DNA of 64,000 nucleotides from Desulfovulcanus ferrireducens (lineage in GTDB: Bacteria; Desulfobacterota; Desulfovibrionia; Desulfovibrionales; Desulfonatronovibrionaceae). The translations under genes were made by a program, and so were the position numbers. The notes beneath the pieces are model-generated. The model did not search any database. It saw only the letters and a program-made list of their open reading frames with translations, and had not been told where the DNA came from. Location of the stretch: contig NZ_JAGUQP010000005.1 in NCBI RefSeq assembly GCF_018704065.1, positions 38,035-102,034 of the forward strand, in the 5' to 3' direction. How positions within the stretch are numbered: the first letter of the stretch is position 1; each line of letters starts with the position of its first letter. Below, in pieces: positions 9,106 through 22,511 of this stretch.

Positions 9106-12100
9106 ATGACTCTTGATGATCTTTTCACCCAAAGGGGAAGTGATACCTCTAAGATTACCAGCCAGGAGCTTAAAGGGATAAAAATCAAGATAGCTTCTCC
9201 AGAAAAAATCAGAGAATGGTCGTATGGAGAAGTAAAAAAACCAGAGACCATTAATTACCGAACCTTCAAACCAGAGCGAGATGGTCTGTTTTGTGCTAAG
9301 ATTTTCGGCCCTGTAAAAGATTATGAGTGTAATTGTGGAAAATATAAACGCATGAAGCATCGCGGTATAGTTTGTGAGAAATGTGGTGTTGAAGTCATTG
9401 CATCAAAAGTACGTCGAGAGAGAATGGGGCACATAGAGCTGGCCGCTCCTGTGGCTCATATTTGGTTTTTAAAGAGTTTACCGTCGAAAATCGGTACACT
9501 CTTAGATATGACCATGGCTGAATTGGAGAAGGTCCTGTATTTTGACTCTTATATTGTCCTTGACCCTGGAGCCACAAATTTAACCAAGAAACAGGTCATA
9601 TCTGAAGAGCAATACTTTCAAGTCATTGACCATTATGGAGAAGATGCACTCAAGGTGGGGATGGGCGCAGAAGCCATTAAGGTTTTGCTTGAGGAGCTAG
9701 ATCTGGAAAAGCTGCGCGTAGAACTTCGCGAGGAATCTCTTACTACTCGTTCACAGACCAAGAAAAAGAAGTTAGCCAAACGATTAAAGATAGTAGAGGC
9801 TTTTATTGAGTCCGGTAATAAACCAGGGTGGATGATTATGGAAGTAATTCCGGTTATTCCTCCGGAGCTTAGACCTCTTGTCCCCCTGGATGGTGGCCGC
9901 TTTGCCACATCAGACCTCAATGATCTTTACCGCAGGGTTATCAACCGTAATAATCGTCTGAAAAGACTTATAGAGCTTGGTGCCCCTGATATCATTATTC
10001 GAAATGAAAAGAGAATGCTTCAGGAAGCTGTTGATGCCTTGTTCGACAATGGTCGAAGAGGAAGGGCCATTACTGGAACTAATGGCCGCCCGCTTAAATC
10101 ATTGAGCGATATGATTAAGGGCAAACAGGGCCGTTTTCGTCAGAACCTGCTTGGTAAGCGTGTAGACTATTCAGGTCGTTCGGTGATTGTTGTCGGTCCA
10201 AAGCTGAAGCTACATCAGTGCGGACTGCCAAAGAAAATGGCTCTGGAGTTGTTTAAACCCTTTATTTACTCCAAGCTGGAAGAAAAGGGTTATGCCAGCA
10301 CGATTAAAAGCGCCAAAAAGATGGTCGAGCGCGGCGATGTTGTTGTCTGGGACGTATTGGAAGAAGTAGTTAAAGAATACCCGATTTTATTGAACCGTGC
10401 ACCCACCCTGCATAGATTGGGTATTCAGGCTTTTGAGCCTATCTTGGTTGAAGGCAAGGCCATTCAGCTTCATCCGTTGGTATGTACTGCCTATAATGCT
10501 GACTTTGACGGTGACCAGATGGCCGTACATGTACCTTTATCTATCGAGGCCCAGATTGAATGCCGCGTTTTAATCATGTCCACTAACAATATTCTTTCAC
10601 CGGCAAATGGTTCACCGATCATTGTTCCCACGCAAGATATTGTTTTGGGTTTATATTATCTTACAGTAGAAAGATCGTTTGAAAAGGGTGAAGGCAAGGT
10701 TTTTACATCTCCGGATGAAGTTATTGCTGCATATGATGCTGGATGTGTCGAATTGCATGCTCGAATCAAGGTTCGTATCAACGGAAAAATTGTACCAACA
10801 ACACCCGGGCGGGTTATTGTAGGCGAATTATTACCGGAAAATGTACCCTTTGAACTAGTAAACTGTCTTTTGAGCAAAAAGAATATCGCTCGTTTAGTAG
10901 GTGAAACCTACCGTCGGGCAGGGACTAAAGCCACGGTTATTTTGTGTGATAAGCTAAAAGATTTGGGTTATGAGTACTCTACACGTGCAGGGATTACGAT
11001 TGGTGTAAAGGATTTGAAAATACCAGATAAAAAAGAGGCTATTCTTAGAGCTGCCCAAGAAGAAGCGAATGAAATAGAAAGACAGTACCGTGAAGGTATT
11101 ATCACCAGAACTGAAAAATATAATAAAGTCGTTGACGTATGGACCAAAGCCACCAATGATGTGGCCGCGGAAATGATGAAAGAACTTTCCACTGATATTG
11201 TTAAAGACCCTGTGACGGGTAAAGAAGAAGAAAATATCAGCTTAAACCCCATTTTTATGATGGCTAACTCAGGTGCTAGAGGTAATAAAGACCAGATGAG
11301 ACAGCTGGCAGGGATGCGGGGTTTAATGGCAAAACCATCAGGTGAGATTATCGAAACTCCTATTACGTCAAGCTTCAGGGAAGGACTAACGGTTCTACAA
11401 TACTTTACCTCAACTCACGGAGCCCGGAAAGGTTTGGCTGATACCGCTCTAAAGACAGCTAACTCGGGTTATTTGACCAGACGACTAGTGGACGTTGTCC
11501 AGGATGTTACAATAAGTGAATATGATTGTGGGACAGTTGACGGGATTGAACTTACGCACTTGATGAAGGCAGGAGAGATCAAAGAGCGCCTAAGCGAAAG
11601 AGTATTGGGTCGTATAGCTATGTTTGATGTTCTGGATCCTGAGAGTGGTGAAGTGATAGTGCCTGCCAATAGTATGATTGATGAAGACAAAGCCAAGCAA
11701 ATTGAAGACGCTGGTATCAGTAGTGTAGTTATTCGCTCTACTCTGACCTGTAAAAGTAGGCATGGCGTGTGTTCCTTGTGCTATGGTCGTGATCTGGCCC
11801 GGGGGCATCTAGTCAATGTTGGGGAAGCGGTAGGTATAATAGCTGCCCAGTCCATTGGAGAGCCAGGAACTCAGCTGACTATGCGTACTTTCCATATTGG
11901 TGGTACCGCATCAAAAGAGATTGAGCAGTCCAATATTTTGGCTCAGAATAAAGGGCAGGTAATATTATCCAGGGTGAAAACAGTAGCAAATACCAGAGGG
12001 GAGTCCATGGTCTTGGGTAAAAGCGGTCAAATCAAGATCGTGGATGACCAAGGCCGCGAGAGGGAAAAATATTTCCTGCCTTCCGGGGCCAAACTGTTTG

Positions 12101-13257
12101 TCAAGCACGAGCAGATGGTGGAGAAGGGTCAGCTCCTGGCAGAATGGGATCCATTCAATGAACCTTTTGTTACCGATGTAGATGGATATATTAGGCTGAC
12201 AGATATTATTGAAGGTAGAACTTATCAGGAAAAGGTTGATGAAACTACAAATAAAGCTACTCAGACAATTATTGAATACAGATCCACCAACTACAGACCA
12301 AGTATATCCATCTGCGATGAAAATGGTAACGTGAAAAAAAGACCGGGAACAAACACAGATGCGGTCTTTCAGCTTCCAGTAGGGGCCATTATCATGGTCA
12401 AGGAAGGTGATCATGTTGAAGCAGGTGATGTAATCGCCAGAAAGCCCAGGGAAAGTTCCAAAACCAAGGATATTGTTGGTGGTCTGCCCAGAGTAGCAGA
12501 GCTGTTTGAAGTACGTAAGCCTAAAGATCAGGCTATAGTTTCTGAAATTGACGGTATTGTCTCCTTTGGTCCCGATACCAAAGGTAAAAGGAAAATCATT
12601 GTTACCCCTGAAACAGGTGAGCCGAAGGAATATCTTATCCCCAAAGGTAAGCACATAACCGTTCAGGAAGGTGATTTCGTTGAAGCTGGTGAACTTTTGA
12701 CCGAAGGTAATCCAGAATTGCATGATATATTGAAAATTAAAGGAGAGAAACATCTGGCCAAATACTTAGTAGAAGAAATCCAAGATGTTTATCGTTTTCA
12801 GGGTGTACATATCAATGACAAACATATAGAGATTATAGTTCGTCAGATGTTAAAAAAGGTTAATATCATTGACCCAGGTGATACAGGGTTCCTTGTAGGC
12901 GAGCATGTTGACAAGAATAAGTTCATGCAGGTTAATGCTCGGTGTGTTAAAAAAGGCTTAAAACCGGCTCTGGCTGAACCATTGGTCCTGGGGATTACGC
13001 AGGCGTCATTAAGTACCGAATCATTTATTTCGGCTGCATCATTTCAGGAGACAACGAAGGTTCTTACAGAGGCGGCACTTCTAGGTAAAGTAGACTGGCT
13101 CAGAGGTTTGAAAGAGAATGTCATCGTTGGTCGCCTTATTCCTGCCGGTACAGGGTACAGAGCCTATGTAAATACTGACATAGTTGTCCCGGAGCAGCCT
13201 GAAAAACCTGATAAGTTCTTGGAAGAATTGGAAGAAGAAACTTATGTCTCAGAGTAA
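9106..13257 (+). CDS. rpoC: DNA-directed RNA polymerase subunit beta'
   Basis: This 1383-aa protein is the catalytic beta' subunit. The N-terminal zinc site is [19 protein letters not shown] (from about residue 71). The Mg-chelating loop NADFDGDQ lies near residue 464, the second zinc cluster [11 protein letters not shown] near 880, and the trigger-loop region includes [16 protein letters not shown]. The ATG follows AAGAGGGATTAAATT. The protein ends in an acidic tail. It forms one transcription unit with rpoB. Confidence 0.99.
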   Translation: MTLDDLFTQRGSDTSKITSQELKGIKIKIASPEKIREWSYGEVKKPETINYRTFKPERDGLFCAKIFGPVKDYECNCGKYKRMKHRGIVCEKCGVEVIASKVRRERMGHIELAAPVAHIWFLKSLPSKIGTLLDMTMAELEKVLYFDSYIVLDPGATNLTKKQVISEEQYFQVIDHYGEDALKVGMGAEAIKVLLEELDLEKLRVELREESLTTRSQTKKKKLAKRLKIVEAFIESGNKPGWMIMEVIPVIPPELRPLVPLDGGRFATSDLNDLYRRVINRNNRLKRLIELGAPDIIIRNEKRMLQEAVDALFDNGRRGRAITGTNGRPLKSLSDMIKGKQGRFRQNLLGKRVDYSGRSVIVVGPKLKLHQCGLPKKMALELFKPFIYSKLEEKGYASTIKSAKKMVERGDVVVWDVLEEVVKEYPILLNRAPTLHRLGIQAFEPILVEGKAIQLHPLVCTAYNADFDGDQMAVHVPLSIEAQIECRVLIMSTNNILSPANGSPIIVPTQDIVLGLYYLTVERSFEKGEGKVFTSPDEVIAAYDAGCVELHARIKVRINGKIVPTTPGRVIVGELLPENVPFELVNCLLSKKNIARLVGETYRRAGTKATVILCDKLKDLGYEYSTRAGITIGVKDLKIPDKKEAILRAAQEEANEIERQYREGIITRTEKYNKVVDVWTKATNDVAAEMMKELSTDIVKDPVTGKEEENISLNPIFMMANSGARGNKDQMRQLAGMRGLMAKPSGEIIETPITSSFREGLTVLQYFTSTHGARKGLADTALKTANSGYLTRRLVDVVQDVTISEYDCGTVDGIELTHLMKAGEIKERLSERVLGRIAMFDVLDPESGEVIVPANSMIDEDKAKQIEDAGISSVVIRSTLTCKSRHGVCSLCYGRDLARGHLVNVGEAVGIIAAQSIGEPGTQLTMRTFHIGGTASKEIEQSNILAQNKGQVILSRVKTVANTRGESMVLGKSGQIKIVDDQGREREKYFLPSGAKLFVKHEQMVEKGQLLAEWDPFNEPFVTDVDGYIRLTDIIEGRTYQEKVDETTNKATQTIIEYRSTNYRPSISICDENGNVKKRPGTNTDAVFQLPVGAIIMVKEGDHVEAGDVIARKPRESSKTKDIVGGLPRVAELFEVRKPKDQAIVSEIDGIVSFGPDTKGKRKIIVTPETGEPKEYLIPKGKHITVQEGDFVEAGELLTEGNPELHDILKIKGEKHLAKYLVEEIQDVYRFQGVHINDKHIEIIVRQMLKKVNIIDPGDTGFLVGEHVDKNKFMQVNARCVKKGLKPALAEPLVLGITQASLSTESFISAASFQETTKVLTEAALLGKVDWLRGLKENVIVGRLIPAGTGYRAYVNTDIVVPEQPEKPDKFLEELEEETYVSE

Positions 13258-13381
13258 GGACTACAGCATATATGTCTGATAAAGGTCTGCCAAGCCAGAT
13301 ATCAAAGCTGATTGAGGCCAATGAGTCGTAAGCTTTTGCTAAAAAAATTAAACTTAAAACAGATAAAAATTAAATTAACCC

Positions 13382-13414
13382 TTGACAAGAGGGAGACTAT
13401 AAAATAAGTCTCCC
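13382..13414 (+). promoter_or_regulatory. Candidate promoter and operator ahead of the str genes
   Basis: A consensus -35 hexamer TTGACA (13382-13387) is followed directly by an 8-bp inverted repeat, GGGAGACT (13391-13398) and AGTCTCCC (13407-13414), with an A/T loop. No ideally spaced TATAAT is present; a weak TAAGTC lies 17 bases after the -35. Both a promoter for rpsL and an RNA hairpin read through from rpoC fit. The region also marks the break between the rpo and str groups. Confidence 0.45.
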
Positions 13415-13448
13415 AGGTTTCTGCAAGGTTATTAACGATGGAGGATTT

Positions 13449-13820
13449 ATGCCGACTATCAATCAATTGGTTCGAAAAGCTAGGCAAAAGGTAGTCAAGA
13501 GAAAGAAGAGAGCGGCCCTGCAAGGTTGTCCACAAAAAAGAGGCGTTTGCGTGCGTGTATATACAACAACCCCAAAAAAGCCTAACTCAGCCTTGCGTAA
13601 GGTGGCTAGGGTCAGGCTGACTAATGGGATTGAGGTTACTTCTTACATTCCAGGTGAAGGTCATAACCTGCAAGAGCACTCTGTTGTTCTGGTTCGTGGT
13701 GGTCGTGTTAAAGACCTTCCGGGCGTTCGTTATACTGTTATTCGTGGAACTTTGGATGCTGCTGGGGTGCAAGACAGGCGCAAAAGTCGTTCGAAATATG
13801 GAACTAAGCGACCAAAATAA
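13449..13820 (+). CDS. rpsL: 30S ribosomal protein S12
   Basis: S12 lies at the decoding centre. The 123-aa protein has [32 protein letters not shown] and [20 protein letters not shown]. Lysines at the classical streptomycin-resistance positions are wild type. The start follows GATGGAGG. It begins the str group with rpsG, fusA and tuf downstream. Confidence 0.98.
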   Translation: MPTINQLVRKARQKVVKRKKRAALQGCPQKRGVCVRVYTTTPKKPNSALRKVARVRLTNGIEVTSYIPGEGHNLQEHSVVLVRGGRVKDLPGVRYTVIRGTLDAAGVQDRRKSRSKYGTKRPK

Positions 13821-14312
<492 letters not shown>

Positions 14313-14327
14313 AATTGGAGATTGATT

Positions 14328-16400
14328 GTGGCAAGACTTGTACCTATTGAGAAGCAGAGAAATATTGGGATAATGGCCCACATTGATGCGGGCAAAACAA
14401 CAACGACAGAGCGTATACTTTTCTATACGGGAGTATCCCATAAGATAGGAGAAGTCCATGATGGCGAGGCCACCATGGATTGGATGGAACAGGAGCAGGA
14501 AAGAGGAATAACCATTACCTCAGCTGCAACTACATGTTTTTGGAAAGATCATCGTATTAATATTATTGATACTCCAGGACACGTTGACTTTACTGTAGAA
14601 GTAGAAAGATCCCTGCGTGTGCTTGATGGTGCAATTGCTGTTTTCTGTGCTGTGGGCGGAGTCGAGCCACAGTCAGAAACAGTTTGGCGTCAGGCAGATA
14701 GATATAAAGTGCCCAGGATGGCTTTCGTAAACAAGATGGATCGTACTGGCGCAGATTTTTTCCGTGTTGTCGATATGATTAAAGAAAGGCTGAAAGCCAA
14801 GCCTGTACCCTTGCAAATACCTATTGGTGCTGAGGATAATTTCAAAGGCGTTGTAGATCTTATTCAAGGCAAAGCCATGATCTTTGATGACCAGACCCTG
14901 GGCAAGAAATATGAGTATGTTGATATTCCTGACGAATTAAAAGAAGAAGCAGAAAATTGGCGTCAAGTAATGGTTGAAGCCATTGCAGAAGAGGATGAAG
15001 AATTACTCGAAAAGTATCTGAGCGGTGAAGAATTAGAGCCTGAGGAGTTAAGGGTAGGTATTCGAAAGGCAACGATTTCACTAAAAATATGCCCGGTACT
15101 CTGTGGAGCCGCCTTTAAAAACAAAGGTGTGCAACCTCTACTTGATGCCATTGTCGATTACTTACCCTCTCCAGTAGATATTCCGGCGATTAAAGGAAAA
15201 GATCCGCAAACCGGAGAAGAAATAGTATGTCACGCATCTGATGATGAGCCTTTAAGTGCATTGGCTTTCAAACTGATGTCTGACCCATTTATTGGGCATT
15301 TAACCTTTCTGCGTATTTATTCCGGATATATTCAGACCGGGATGACAGTTGTAAACGCTGTAACTGGGAGAAAAGAGCGTATAGGAAGGCTACTAAAAAT
15401 GCACGCTAATAAGCGTGAAGAGATAAAAGAGGCTTATGCCGGTGATATTGTAGCTGCTGTTGGTCTAAAGTATACTGCAACCGGTGAAACCTTATGTTCT
15501 TTAGAGAGGCCAGTTCTTCTTGAGTCCATGGATTTCCCTGAACCAGTAATTGAAGTTGCAATAGAACCCAAAACAAAAGCAGATCGTGATTCATTAAGTA
15601 ATGCATTGCAGAAATTAGCCAAAGAGGATCCATCTTTTAGGGTTAAGACAAATGAGGAAACAGGTCAGACTTTGATTGCCGGAATGGGCGAGTTGCATCT
15701 CGAGATCATAGTTGACCGCTTAACAAGAGAATTTAAAGTAGATGCCAATGTTGGTCAGCCTCAAGTTGCTTATCGTGAAACAATAACCAAACCCGTCAAA
15801 CATGAAACTAAATATGTTAAACAGACAGGTGGTCGCGGTCAATATGGTCATGTAGTTATTGAAATAGAACCACTTGAGCCCGGATCCGGTTATGAGTTTG
15901 TTAACTCAATTACTGGTGGAGTGATTCCAAAAGAATATATCCCAGCGATAGATAAAGGTATTCAGGATGCTCTACAAAACGGCGTTCTTGCTGGATATCC
16001 TGTAGTTGATATAAAAGTAAACCTTGTTTATGGTTCCTATCACGAAGTTGATTCATCTGAACAGGCCTTTTACATAGCAGGTTCCATGGCCATAAAGGAT
16101 GCATGCCAGAAGGCTGGGCCTGTTCTTCTTGAACCGATTATGTATGTTGAGGTCCTAACTCCTGAAGAGTATCTTGGTGATGTAATGGGCGATATAACCG
16201 GACGCAGAGGAAAAGTTATAAACCTTGAACCACGGCTAGGAACTCAAATCATTAGAGCCCACGTACCATTGAGTAGTATGTTTGGTTACGCCACCGAGCT
16301 TAGGTCCAAGACACAAGGTCGGGCAACGTATACAATGCAATTTGATCACTATGAAAAAGTCCCAGCAGGACTCGCTGAAGAACTTCTGAAGAACAAATAG
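14328..16400 (+). CDS. fusA: Elongation factor G
   Basis: EF-G catalyses translocation and, with RRF, ribosome recycling. [19 protein letters not shown] is the P-loop, DTPGHVDFT the switch II region and NKMD the G4 motif. The C-terminal domains include [12 protein letters not shown]. The GTG at 14328 is preferred over an in-frame TTG at 14322, because TTGGAG lies 7 bases upstream and the protein then starts [12 protein letters not shown] as in the family. Its last codons and stop are duplicated in front of the first tuf at position 1. Confidence 0.97.
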   Translation: MARLVPIEKQRNIGIMAHIDAGKTTTTERILFYTGVSHKIGEVHDGEATMDWMEQEQERGITITSAATTCFWKDHRINIIDTPGHVDFTVEVERSLRVLDGAIAVFCAVGGVEPQSETVWRQADRYKVPRMAFVNKMDRTGADFFRVVDMIKERLKAKPVPLQIPIGAEDNFKGVVDLIQGKAMIFDDQTLGKKYEYVDIPDELKEEAENWRQVMVEAIAEEDEELLEKYLSGEELEPEELRVGIRKATISLKICPVLCGAAFKNKGVQPLLDAIVDYLPSPVDIPAIKGKDPQTGEEIVCHASDDEPLSALAFKLMSDPFIGHLTFLRIYSGYIQTGMTVVNAVTGRKERIGRLLKMHANKREEIKEAYAGDIVAAVGLKYTATGETLCSLERPVLLESMDFPEPVIEVAIEPKTKADRDSLSNALQKLAKEDPSFRVKTNEETGQTLIAGMGELHLEIIVDRLTREFKVDANVGQPQVAYRETITKPVKHETKYVKQTGGRGQYGHVVIEIEPLEPGSGYEFVNSITGGVIPKEYIPAIDKGIQDALQNGVLAGYPVVDIKVNLVYGSYHEVDSSEQAFYIAGSMAIKDACQKAGPVLLEPIMYVEVLTPEEYLGDVMGDITGRRGKVINLEPRLGTQIIRAHVPLSSMFGYATELRSKTQGRATYTMQFDHYEKVPAGLAEELLKNK

Positions 16401-16411
16401 GGGGTAAGGTT

Positions 16412-17605
<1,194 letters not shown>

Positions 17606-17609
17606 TACT

Positions 17610-17927
17610 ATGGTAACTATGAATAGAGATCGTATTAGAATAAAGTTAAAAGCTTATGATTATCGTATTTTAGATAAAGCCGTATCAGAGATTGTAGATT
17701 CAGCCAGAAATACCGGTGCTAGCATTGCCGGCCCAATTCCCTTACCAACAAGGATTCATAAAGTGACTGTTAACCGCTCCGTTCATGTAGATAAAAAATC
17801 ACGTGAACAATTTGAAATGCGTGTCCACAAAAGGCTTTTAGATATATTAGAACCGACACAGCAAACCGTAGATGCATTAGGTAAGTTGAATTTACCTGCA
17901 GGTGTTGATGTTGAAATAAAGCTATAG
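17610..17927 (+). CDS. rpsJ: 30S ribosomal protein S10
   Basis: S10 is a 30S head protein and a NusG/NusB partner in antitermination. The product contains [17 protein letters not shown] and the loop [17 protein letters not shown]. The ATG at 17610 lies 7 bases after GGAG at the very end of tuf; a second ATG at 17619 gives the shorter [10 protein letters not shown] form. It opens the S10 operon with only 4 bases between it and tuf, so str and S10 genes are probably one transcript. Confidence 0.96.
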   Translation: MVTMNRDRIRIKLKAYDYRILDKAVSEIVDSARNTGASIAGPIPLPTRIHKVTVNRSVHVDKKSREQFEMRVHKRLLDILEPTQQTVDALGKLNLPAGVDVEIKL

Positions 17928-17939
17928 TGTGAGGACAAA

Positions 17940-18572
17940 ATGAGCAATAGTTTGGGAATTATCGGAAAAAAAATTGGAATGACAAGAATTTTTGGAGAAG
18001 ACGGATCAGTTATCCCAGTAACTGTTGTCCAGGCTGGTCCTTGTCCCGTGATCCAGAAGAAGACTCTCGATAAAGAAGGATATAATGCAATACAGCTTGG
18101 CTTTGGAGAAGTTCCTGGCCACAAATTAAATAAACCTGAACAGGGTCATTTAAAAAAAGCTGAAAGAGGGTACTTTAAGCATTTAAAAGAGTTTAGAGTT
18201 GACGATGTAGAACAATATGAGCTTGGACAGGATATAACGGTAGAGATTTTTCAGCCTGGTGAAAAAGTTAAAGTAACAGGTACATCTAAAGGTAAAGGCT
18301 TTGCAGGCGTAATGAAGCGCTGGAATTTTGGAGGCTCACCAGCATCTCACGGACATGAGAAGGTACATCGTTCGCCAGGTGCTATCGGACAATGTGCTTA
18401 TCCGAGCAGAGTTTTTAAGGGAAAGAAGATGGCCGGTCATATGGGCAATAGAAAGGTAACATATGTAAACGCTGAAATCGTGGACATTCGACCCAAAGAA
18501 AATCTTATTTTGATCAAAGGTCAAGTTCCAGGCTCAAAGCATAGTTTAGTTATATTACGAAAGAAGAGCTAA
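17940..18572 (+). CDS. rplC: 50S ribosomal protein L3
   Basis: L3 is an early assembly protein near the peptidyl transferase centre. The 210-aa protein begins [18 protein letters not shown] and includes the tip loop with [20 protein letters not shown] and [23 protein letters not shown] precedes the ATG. Gene order rpsJ-rplC-rplD-rplW-rplB is canonical. Confidence 0.98.
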   Translation: MSNSLGIIGKKIGMTRIFGEDGSVIPVTVVQAGPCPVIQKKTLDKEGYNAIQLGFGEVPGHKLNKPEQGHLKKAERGYFKHLKEFRVDDVEQYELGQDITVEIFQPGEKVKVTGTSKGKGFAGVMKRWNFGGSPASHGHEKVHRSPGAIGQCAYPSRVFKGKKMAGHMGNRKVTYVNAEIVDIRPKENLILIKGQVPGSKHSLVILRKKS

Positions 18573-18582
18573 GAGGCATAAG

Positions 18583-19203
18583 ATGATAAAGACAAAAGTA
18601 TATTCTCAGGATAATGTTCAAATAGGCGAAATCGATTTGAAAGAGGAAGTCTTTTCAGTTGCTGTTAAGCCTGAAATTTTACATCAAGCTGTCAGATATC
18701 ATTTAGCCGCAAAAAGGTCTGGTACAGCCAGTGTAAAAAATCGTGCCACGATAAGGGGTGGAGGGAGAAAACCTTGGCGGCAAAAAGGAACTGGAAGGGC
18801 AAGAGCTGGTTCAATCCGTTCACCATTATGGAAGGGAGGAGCCGTAGCTCATGGTCCTCAACCACGGGATTATTCTTTTAAATTGAATAAAAAGGTAAGA
18901 CAACTCGCACTTAAGATGGCCTTATCAGCAAAGTATTTAGATGAAAGCTTAAAGGTCATAGAAAAGTTTGAACTTCCGGAGATTAAAACAAAAAAATTTG
19001 TTGAGATAAAAAATAAATTAGGTTTGAAAAAACCCTTGATTGTTCTAGCAGAAAAGTATAACACTCTTGAACTTTCCGCTCGGAATGTACCTGGTGTTCA
19101 AGTAGTTACACAAGATTCTTTAACAGCCTACGATATTTTAAAGCATCAAGAGTTAATATTAGATAAGCAGGCTGTTGAGAAATTGCAAGAGAGGTTAGGA
19201 TAG
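18583..19203 (+). CDS. rplD: 50S ribosomal protein L4
   Basis: L4 lines the exit tunnel and in enterobacteria also represses the S10 operon. The 206-aa protein contains the extended loop with RGGGRKPWRQKGTGRARAGS and the C-terminal globular domain. It starts 10 bases after rplC and ends 2 bases before the rplW ATG. Whether it autoregulates here cannot be read from the sequence. Confidence 0.97.
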   Translation: MIKTKVYSQDNVQIGEIDLKEEVFSVAVKPEILHQAVRYHLAAKRSGTASVKNRATIRGGGRKPWRQKGTGRARAGSIRSPLWKGGAVAHGPQPRDYSFKLNKKVRQLALKMALSAKYLDESLKVIEKFELPEIKTKKFVEIKNKLGLKKPLIVLAEKYNTLELSARNVPGVQVVTQDSLTAYDILKHQELILDKQAVEKLQERLG

Positions 19204-19205
19204 TT

Positions 19206-19496
19206 ATGGATAGTACACAAATACTGATAAAGCCTCTAATATCAGAAAAGGCAACCCTCCTAAAGGATGCTTATAATAAAGTAGTTTTTATTGTTCATCC
19301 TGACGCGAACAAGTATCAGATAAAAAAAGCTGTTGAGTCACTGTTTAATGTAAAAGTTGAAAAGGTAAGTATAGTTCGACAGAAGCCTGTTCTCCGAAAG
19401 AGATTTGGACGCGTAGTTGGTAAGAAATCTGGCTACAAGAAAGCCTATGTTTCTCTTTCAGCAGGCGATAAAATAGAATTTTTTGAAGGGGTATAA
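19206..19496 (+). CDS. rplW: 50S ribosomal protein L23
   Basis: L23 sits at the tunnel exit and docks trigger factor and SRP. The 96-aa protein has the family segments [13 protein letters not shown] and [18 protein letters not shown]. The ribosome binding site AGAGGTTAGGA lies within the end of rplD, so translation is likely coupled. Confidence 0.97.
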   Translation: MDSTQILIKPLISEKATLLKDAYNKVVFIVHPDANKYQIKKAVESLFNVKVEKVSIVRQKPVLRKRFGRVVGKKSGYKKAYVSLSAGDKIEFFEGV

Positions 19497-19498
19497 AA

Positions 19499-20326
19499 AT
19501 GGCTATAAGAAAGCTAAAGCCTACTTCGCCCGGGAGAAGGTTTCAGACAGTATCCACTTTCGAGGAGATTACAAGAACAACCCCTGAGAAGTCCCTTGTT
19601 ATAGGACTTTCAAAGAAAAGTGGGCGTAATAATTTAGGAAGAATTACTTCCCGTCGGCGTGGTGGTGGAAATAAACGTCGATATAGAATAATTGATTTTA
19701 AACGTGATAAATTTAATGTTCCAGCTAAAGTTACCTCTATAGAGTATGATCCAAACAGGAGTGCCAGAATCGCATTATTAACTTACGCTGATGGCGAAAA
19801 GAGATATATATTGGCTCCACTTGGTTTAAAAGTAGGCGATCAGGTGGTAGCAGGTGAAAAGGTTGATATAAAACCAGGAAATGCCCTCCCACTTGCTAAG
19901 ATACCAGTAGGTACGATAGTACATAATATAGAGCTTTATCCAGGTAAGGGCGGTCAATTGGCTCGTTCAGCAGGAACTTATGCTCAGTTGGTAGCAAAAG
20001 AAGGTAAATATGCTTTGCTTAGACTTCCGTCCGGAGAGATGCGAAATGTGTTGGCCTCAAATATAGCTACAGTGGGTCAAGTTGGAAATGTAGATCACGA
20101 AAATATTTCCTTGGGAAAGGCCGGTAGAAACCGGTGGTTAGGTCGTAGGCCAAAGGTAAGGGGTGTTGCTATGAACCCCATTGACCATCCCCTTGGAGGT
20201 GGTGAAGGAAAAAGTTCTGGTGGGAGACATCCTGTATCACCCTGGGGTTGGCCGACAAAGGGTTATAAGACTAGAAATCCGAAGAAGCAGTCAACAAAAC
20301 TAATTGTAAAAAGGCGGACTAAATAA
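19499..20326 (+). CDS. rplB: 50S ribosomal protein L2
   Basis: L2 is needed for subunit association and peptidyl transferase activity. The 275-aa protein contains [19 protein letters not shown], the central [15 protein letters not shown] and the C-terminal [17 protein letters not shown] carrying the conserved histidine, followed by [27 protein letters not shown] supports the ATG. Confidence 0.98.
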   Translation: MAIRKLKPTSPGRRFQTVSTFEEITRTTPEKSLVIGLSKKSGRNNLGRITSRRRGGGNKRRYRIIDFKRDKFNVPAKVTSIEYDPNRSARIALLTYADGEKRYILAPLGLKVGDQVVAGEKVDIKPGNALPLAKIPVGTIVHNIELYPGKGGQLARSAGTYAQLVAKEGKYALLRLPSGEMRNVLASNIATVGQVGNVDHENISLGKAGRNRWLGRRPKVRGVAMNPIDHPLGGGEGKSSGGRHPVSPWGWPTKGYKTRNPKKQSTKLIVKRRTK

Positions 20327-20338
20327 TTAGGAGTAACT

Positions 20339-20626
20339 ATGCCCAGATCAGTTAAGAAAGGTCCATTTGTTGATGATCATCTGCTAAAAAAAGTAATAAA
20401 GGCCAGAGAAGAACGAAGTAGAAAAGTTATTAAAACGTGGTCAAGAAGATCTACGATTATACCTGAAATGGTAGGTCTTACATTTGCTGTACATAATGGT
20501 AGAAAGTTTATTCCAGTTTTTGTGACAGAGAATATGGTTGGGCATAAATTGGGAGAATTTGCTCCTACCAGAACATACTATGGTCATGCTGCAGATAAAA
20601 AGAGTAAGGCAAAAGGAAAAAAATAA
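20339..20626 (+). CDS. rpsS: 30S ribosomal protein S19
   Basis: S19 pairs with S13 in the 30S head. The 95-aa protein starts [18 protein letters not shown] and contains [20 protein letters not shown] and [13 protein letters not shown], with a Lys-rich tail. Translation starts after TTAGGAGTAACT. It lies between rplB and rplV as in other S10 operons. Confidence 0.98.
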   Translation: MPRSVKKGPFVDDHLLKKVIKAREERSRKVIKTWSRRSTIIPEMVGLTFAVHNGRKFIPVFVTENMVGHKLGEFAPTRTYYGHAADKKSKAKGKK

Positions 20627-20641
20627 TTGAAGGTTTAAATT

Positions 20642-20974
20642 ATGGAAGCAAAAGCTACAGCAAAATATGTAAGGATTTCTCCACGCAAGGCACGTTTAGT
20701 TGCAGAAATAATAAAAGGAAAACCAGTTGAAGAAGCTTTAAATATCTTGAAGTTTACACCTAAAAAGGCTGCAAGGATTATAAATAAGGTTTTAAATTCA
20801 GCCCTGGCAAATGCAGAGCAGAACTATAGTTTAGATATTGATAATCTGTATGTTAAACAGGTAAGGGTCGATGGTGGACCTTCTTGGAAAAGGATTCAGC
20901 CAAGAGCTATGGGTAGGGCATATAGAATCTTAAAGAGAACTAGTCATATCACTGTAATAGTAGATGAGCTATAG
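20642..20974 (+). CDS. rplV: 50S ribosomal protein L22
   Basis: L22 lines the exit tunnel with a long beta hairpin. The 110-aa protein includes [20 protein letters not shown] near the N-terminus and [20 protein letters not shown] at the hairpin, followed by RTSHITVIV. It begins 15 bases after rpsS and precedes the TTG-initiated rpsC. Confidence 0.98.
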   Translation: MEAKATAKYVRISPRKARLVAEIIKGKPVEEALNILKFTPKKAARIINKVLNSALANAEQNYSLDIDNLYVKQVRVDGGPSWKRIQPRAMGRAYRILKRTSHITVIVDEL

Positions 20975-20986
20975 GAGGGCGAAGTC

Positions 20987-21622
20987 TTGGGTCAAAAAGT
21001 ACATCCTTACGGTTTTCGTTTGGGCTATAATAAGAACTGGTTGTCACGCTGGTATAGCAAATATAATTATCCAAAATATGTCTATGAAGATAAACAGATA
21101 AGAAAATATGTAAAAGGTAAGCTATATCACGCAGGAATATCTAGAATTGAGATAGAGAGAGCAGCAGATAAAGTAAGGTTAATTATAAATACAGCCCGTC
21201 CAGGCATTGTTATTGGCCGAAAAGGCGTAGAAATAGAAAAGCTACGACAAGAACTGAAAAAGAAGTTTAAGCATGATTTTGTAATAGAAGTTAATGAAGT
21301 ACGGCGTCCTGAAACTGATGCTCAATTAGTAGCCGAAAATGTAGCATTGCAGTTAGAGAGAAGAGTTGCATTCCGCCGTGCTATGAAGAGGTCAATAAGT
21401 TTGGCTCAGAAGTTTGGAGCTCAAGGTATAAAAATTTCTTGTGCCGGGAGACTTGGAGGTGCGGAGATAGCCAGAACAGAATGGCAAAGAGAAGGTCGTG
21501 TACCTTTGCATACACTTCGTGCAGATATAGATTATGGTTTTGCCGAAGCCAATACAACTTACGGAGTTATTGGGATAAAGGTCTGGATTTACAAAGGTGA
21601 TATATTAAATGAGGTTAAATAA
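20987..21622 (+). CDS. rpsC: 30S ribosomal protein S3
   Basis: S3 forms part of the mRNA entry channel. The 211-aa product has [20 protein letters not shown], the KH-domain GXXG region in [17 protein letters not shown], and [20 protein letters not shown]. The start is TTG at 20987, preceded by AGGAGGGCGAAGTC; no ATG is available near the conserved N-terminus. The gene ends 2 bases before rplP. Confidence 0.97.
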   Translation: MGQKVHPYGFRLGYNKNWLSRWYSKYNYPKYVYEDKQIRKYVKGKLYHAGISRIEIERAADKVRLIINTARPGIVIGRKGVEIEKLRQELKKKFKHDFVIEVNEVRRPETDAQLVAENVALQLERRVAFRRAMKRSISLAQKFGAQGIKISCAGRLGGAEIARTEWQREGRVPLHTLRADIDYGFAEANTTYGVIGIKVWIYKGDILNEVK

Positions 21623-21624
21623 CG

Positions 21625-22035
21625 ATGCTTAGCCCTAAAAAAGTAAAATTTCGCAAACAACAAAAAGGTAGAATCAAAGGAAAAGCCACAAGAGGCACCG
21701 AGATAAATTTTGGTGATGTTGGTTTAAAAGCCTTAGAGCCTGGTAAAATTACAAACCAGCAGATAGAAGCAGCTCGTGTCGCAATGATGCGTCATATAAA
21801 AAGAGGTGGAAAGGTTTTTATACGCATATTTCCTGATAAGCCAATAACTGCCAAGCCAGCTGAAACAAGACAAGGTAAAGGTAAGGGTTCCCCTGTGGGC
21901 TGGTGCTGTCCTGTTAAGCCTGGCAAGATATTATATGAAATAAAAGGGGTAGATATAAATTTGGCTAAAGAAGCCTTGAAAAGGGCATCTTACAAACTAC
22001 CCATAAAAACAGCTATTGTGGAAAAGGAGATGTAA
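21625..22035 (+). CDS. rplP: 50S ribosomal protein L16
   Basis: L16 helps position tRNA in the A-site. The 136-aa protein starts [19 protein letters not shown] and contains [20 protein letters not shown] and the motif [18 protein letters not shown]. It is 2 bases after rpsC and ends directly before rpmC, so the three genes are tightly coupled. Confidence 0.98.
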   Translation: MLSPKKVKFRKQQKGRIKGKATRGTEINFGDVGLKALEPGKITNQQIEAARVAMMRHIKRGGKVFIRIFPDKPITAKPAETRQGKGKGSPVGWCCPVKPGKILYEIKGVDINLAKEALKRASYKLPIKTAIVEKEM

Positions 22036-22036
22036 G

Positions 22037-22243
22037 GTGAAAGCTCAAGAATTACGCAATCTTAGCATTGCTGAGCTGCATGATAAGTTAAATGACTTCA
22101 GACAAGAATTATTTAATCTCAGATTTCAGCATGCAACTGCACAACTCGAAAACACACAGCGCATTCCACAAGTAAAAAGAACTATAGCTCGAATATTGAC
22201 AATATTGAGAGAAAAACAAATGGAGTCAGGAGATGACAGATAG
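22037..22243 (+). CDS. rpmC: 50S ribosomal protein L29
   Basis: L29 is a two-helix protein near the tunnel exit. With a GTG start at 22037 the product is 68 aa, beginning VKAQELRNLSIAELHDKL with the later QRIPQVKRTIARILT typical of the family. The frame is open further upstream, but GGAGATGTAAG sits just ahead of the GTG. It overlaps rpsQ by 11 bases. Confidence 0.95.
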   Translation: MKAQELRNLSIAELHDKLNDFRQELFNLRFQHATAQLENTQRIPQVKRTIARILTILREKQMESGDDR

Positions 22244-22502
22244 TAACCTAAAAAAAAGCAATAAAAGAACCCTTGTAGGTTTCGTTGTTAGCGATAAAAA
22301 TGATAAAACAATAGTTGTTCGAGTTGAAACATTGGTTAAGCACCCATTATTGAAGAAGTATATTCGTCGAAGAAAAAAATTTATGGCACATGATCCTAAA
22401 AATGAATGCTCAGTTGGCGATAAAGTCCAAATTATTGAACATCGCCCATTAAGTGCACGTAAAAGATGGCATTTACTAAAAATTATAGAAAAAGCAGTAT
22501 AG
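22233..22502 (+). CDS. rpsQ: 30S ribosomal protein S17
   Basis: S17 is an early 16S rRNA-binding OB-fold protein. The 89-aa protein contains RTLVGFVVSDKNDKTIVVRV, HPLLKKYIRRRKKFMAHDP and GDKVQIIEHRPLSARKRW. The ATG is preceded by GTCAGGAG inside the end of rpmC, so initiation is coupled to rpmC termination. Confidence 0.97.
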   Translation: MTDSNLKKSNKRTLVGFVVSDKNDKTIVVRVETLVKHPLLKKYIRRRKKFMAHDPKNECSVGDKVQIIEHRPLSARKRWHLLKIIEKAV

Positions 22503-22511
22503 AGGTTAACT

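Noticed and set aside
11965-12753. 262-aa open frame antisense to rpoC
   Set aside because: It is a shadow of the rpoC reading frame, with low-complexity Phe/Ile/Asn composition and no ribosome binding site or family.
13382-13410. TTGACA with nearby TATAAA as a complete sigma-70 promoter
   Set aside because: The two boxes are only 10 bases apart, too close; only the -35-like box and the inverted repeat are reported.
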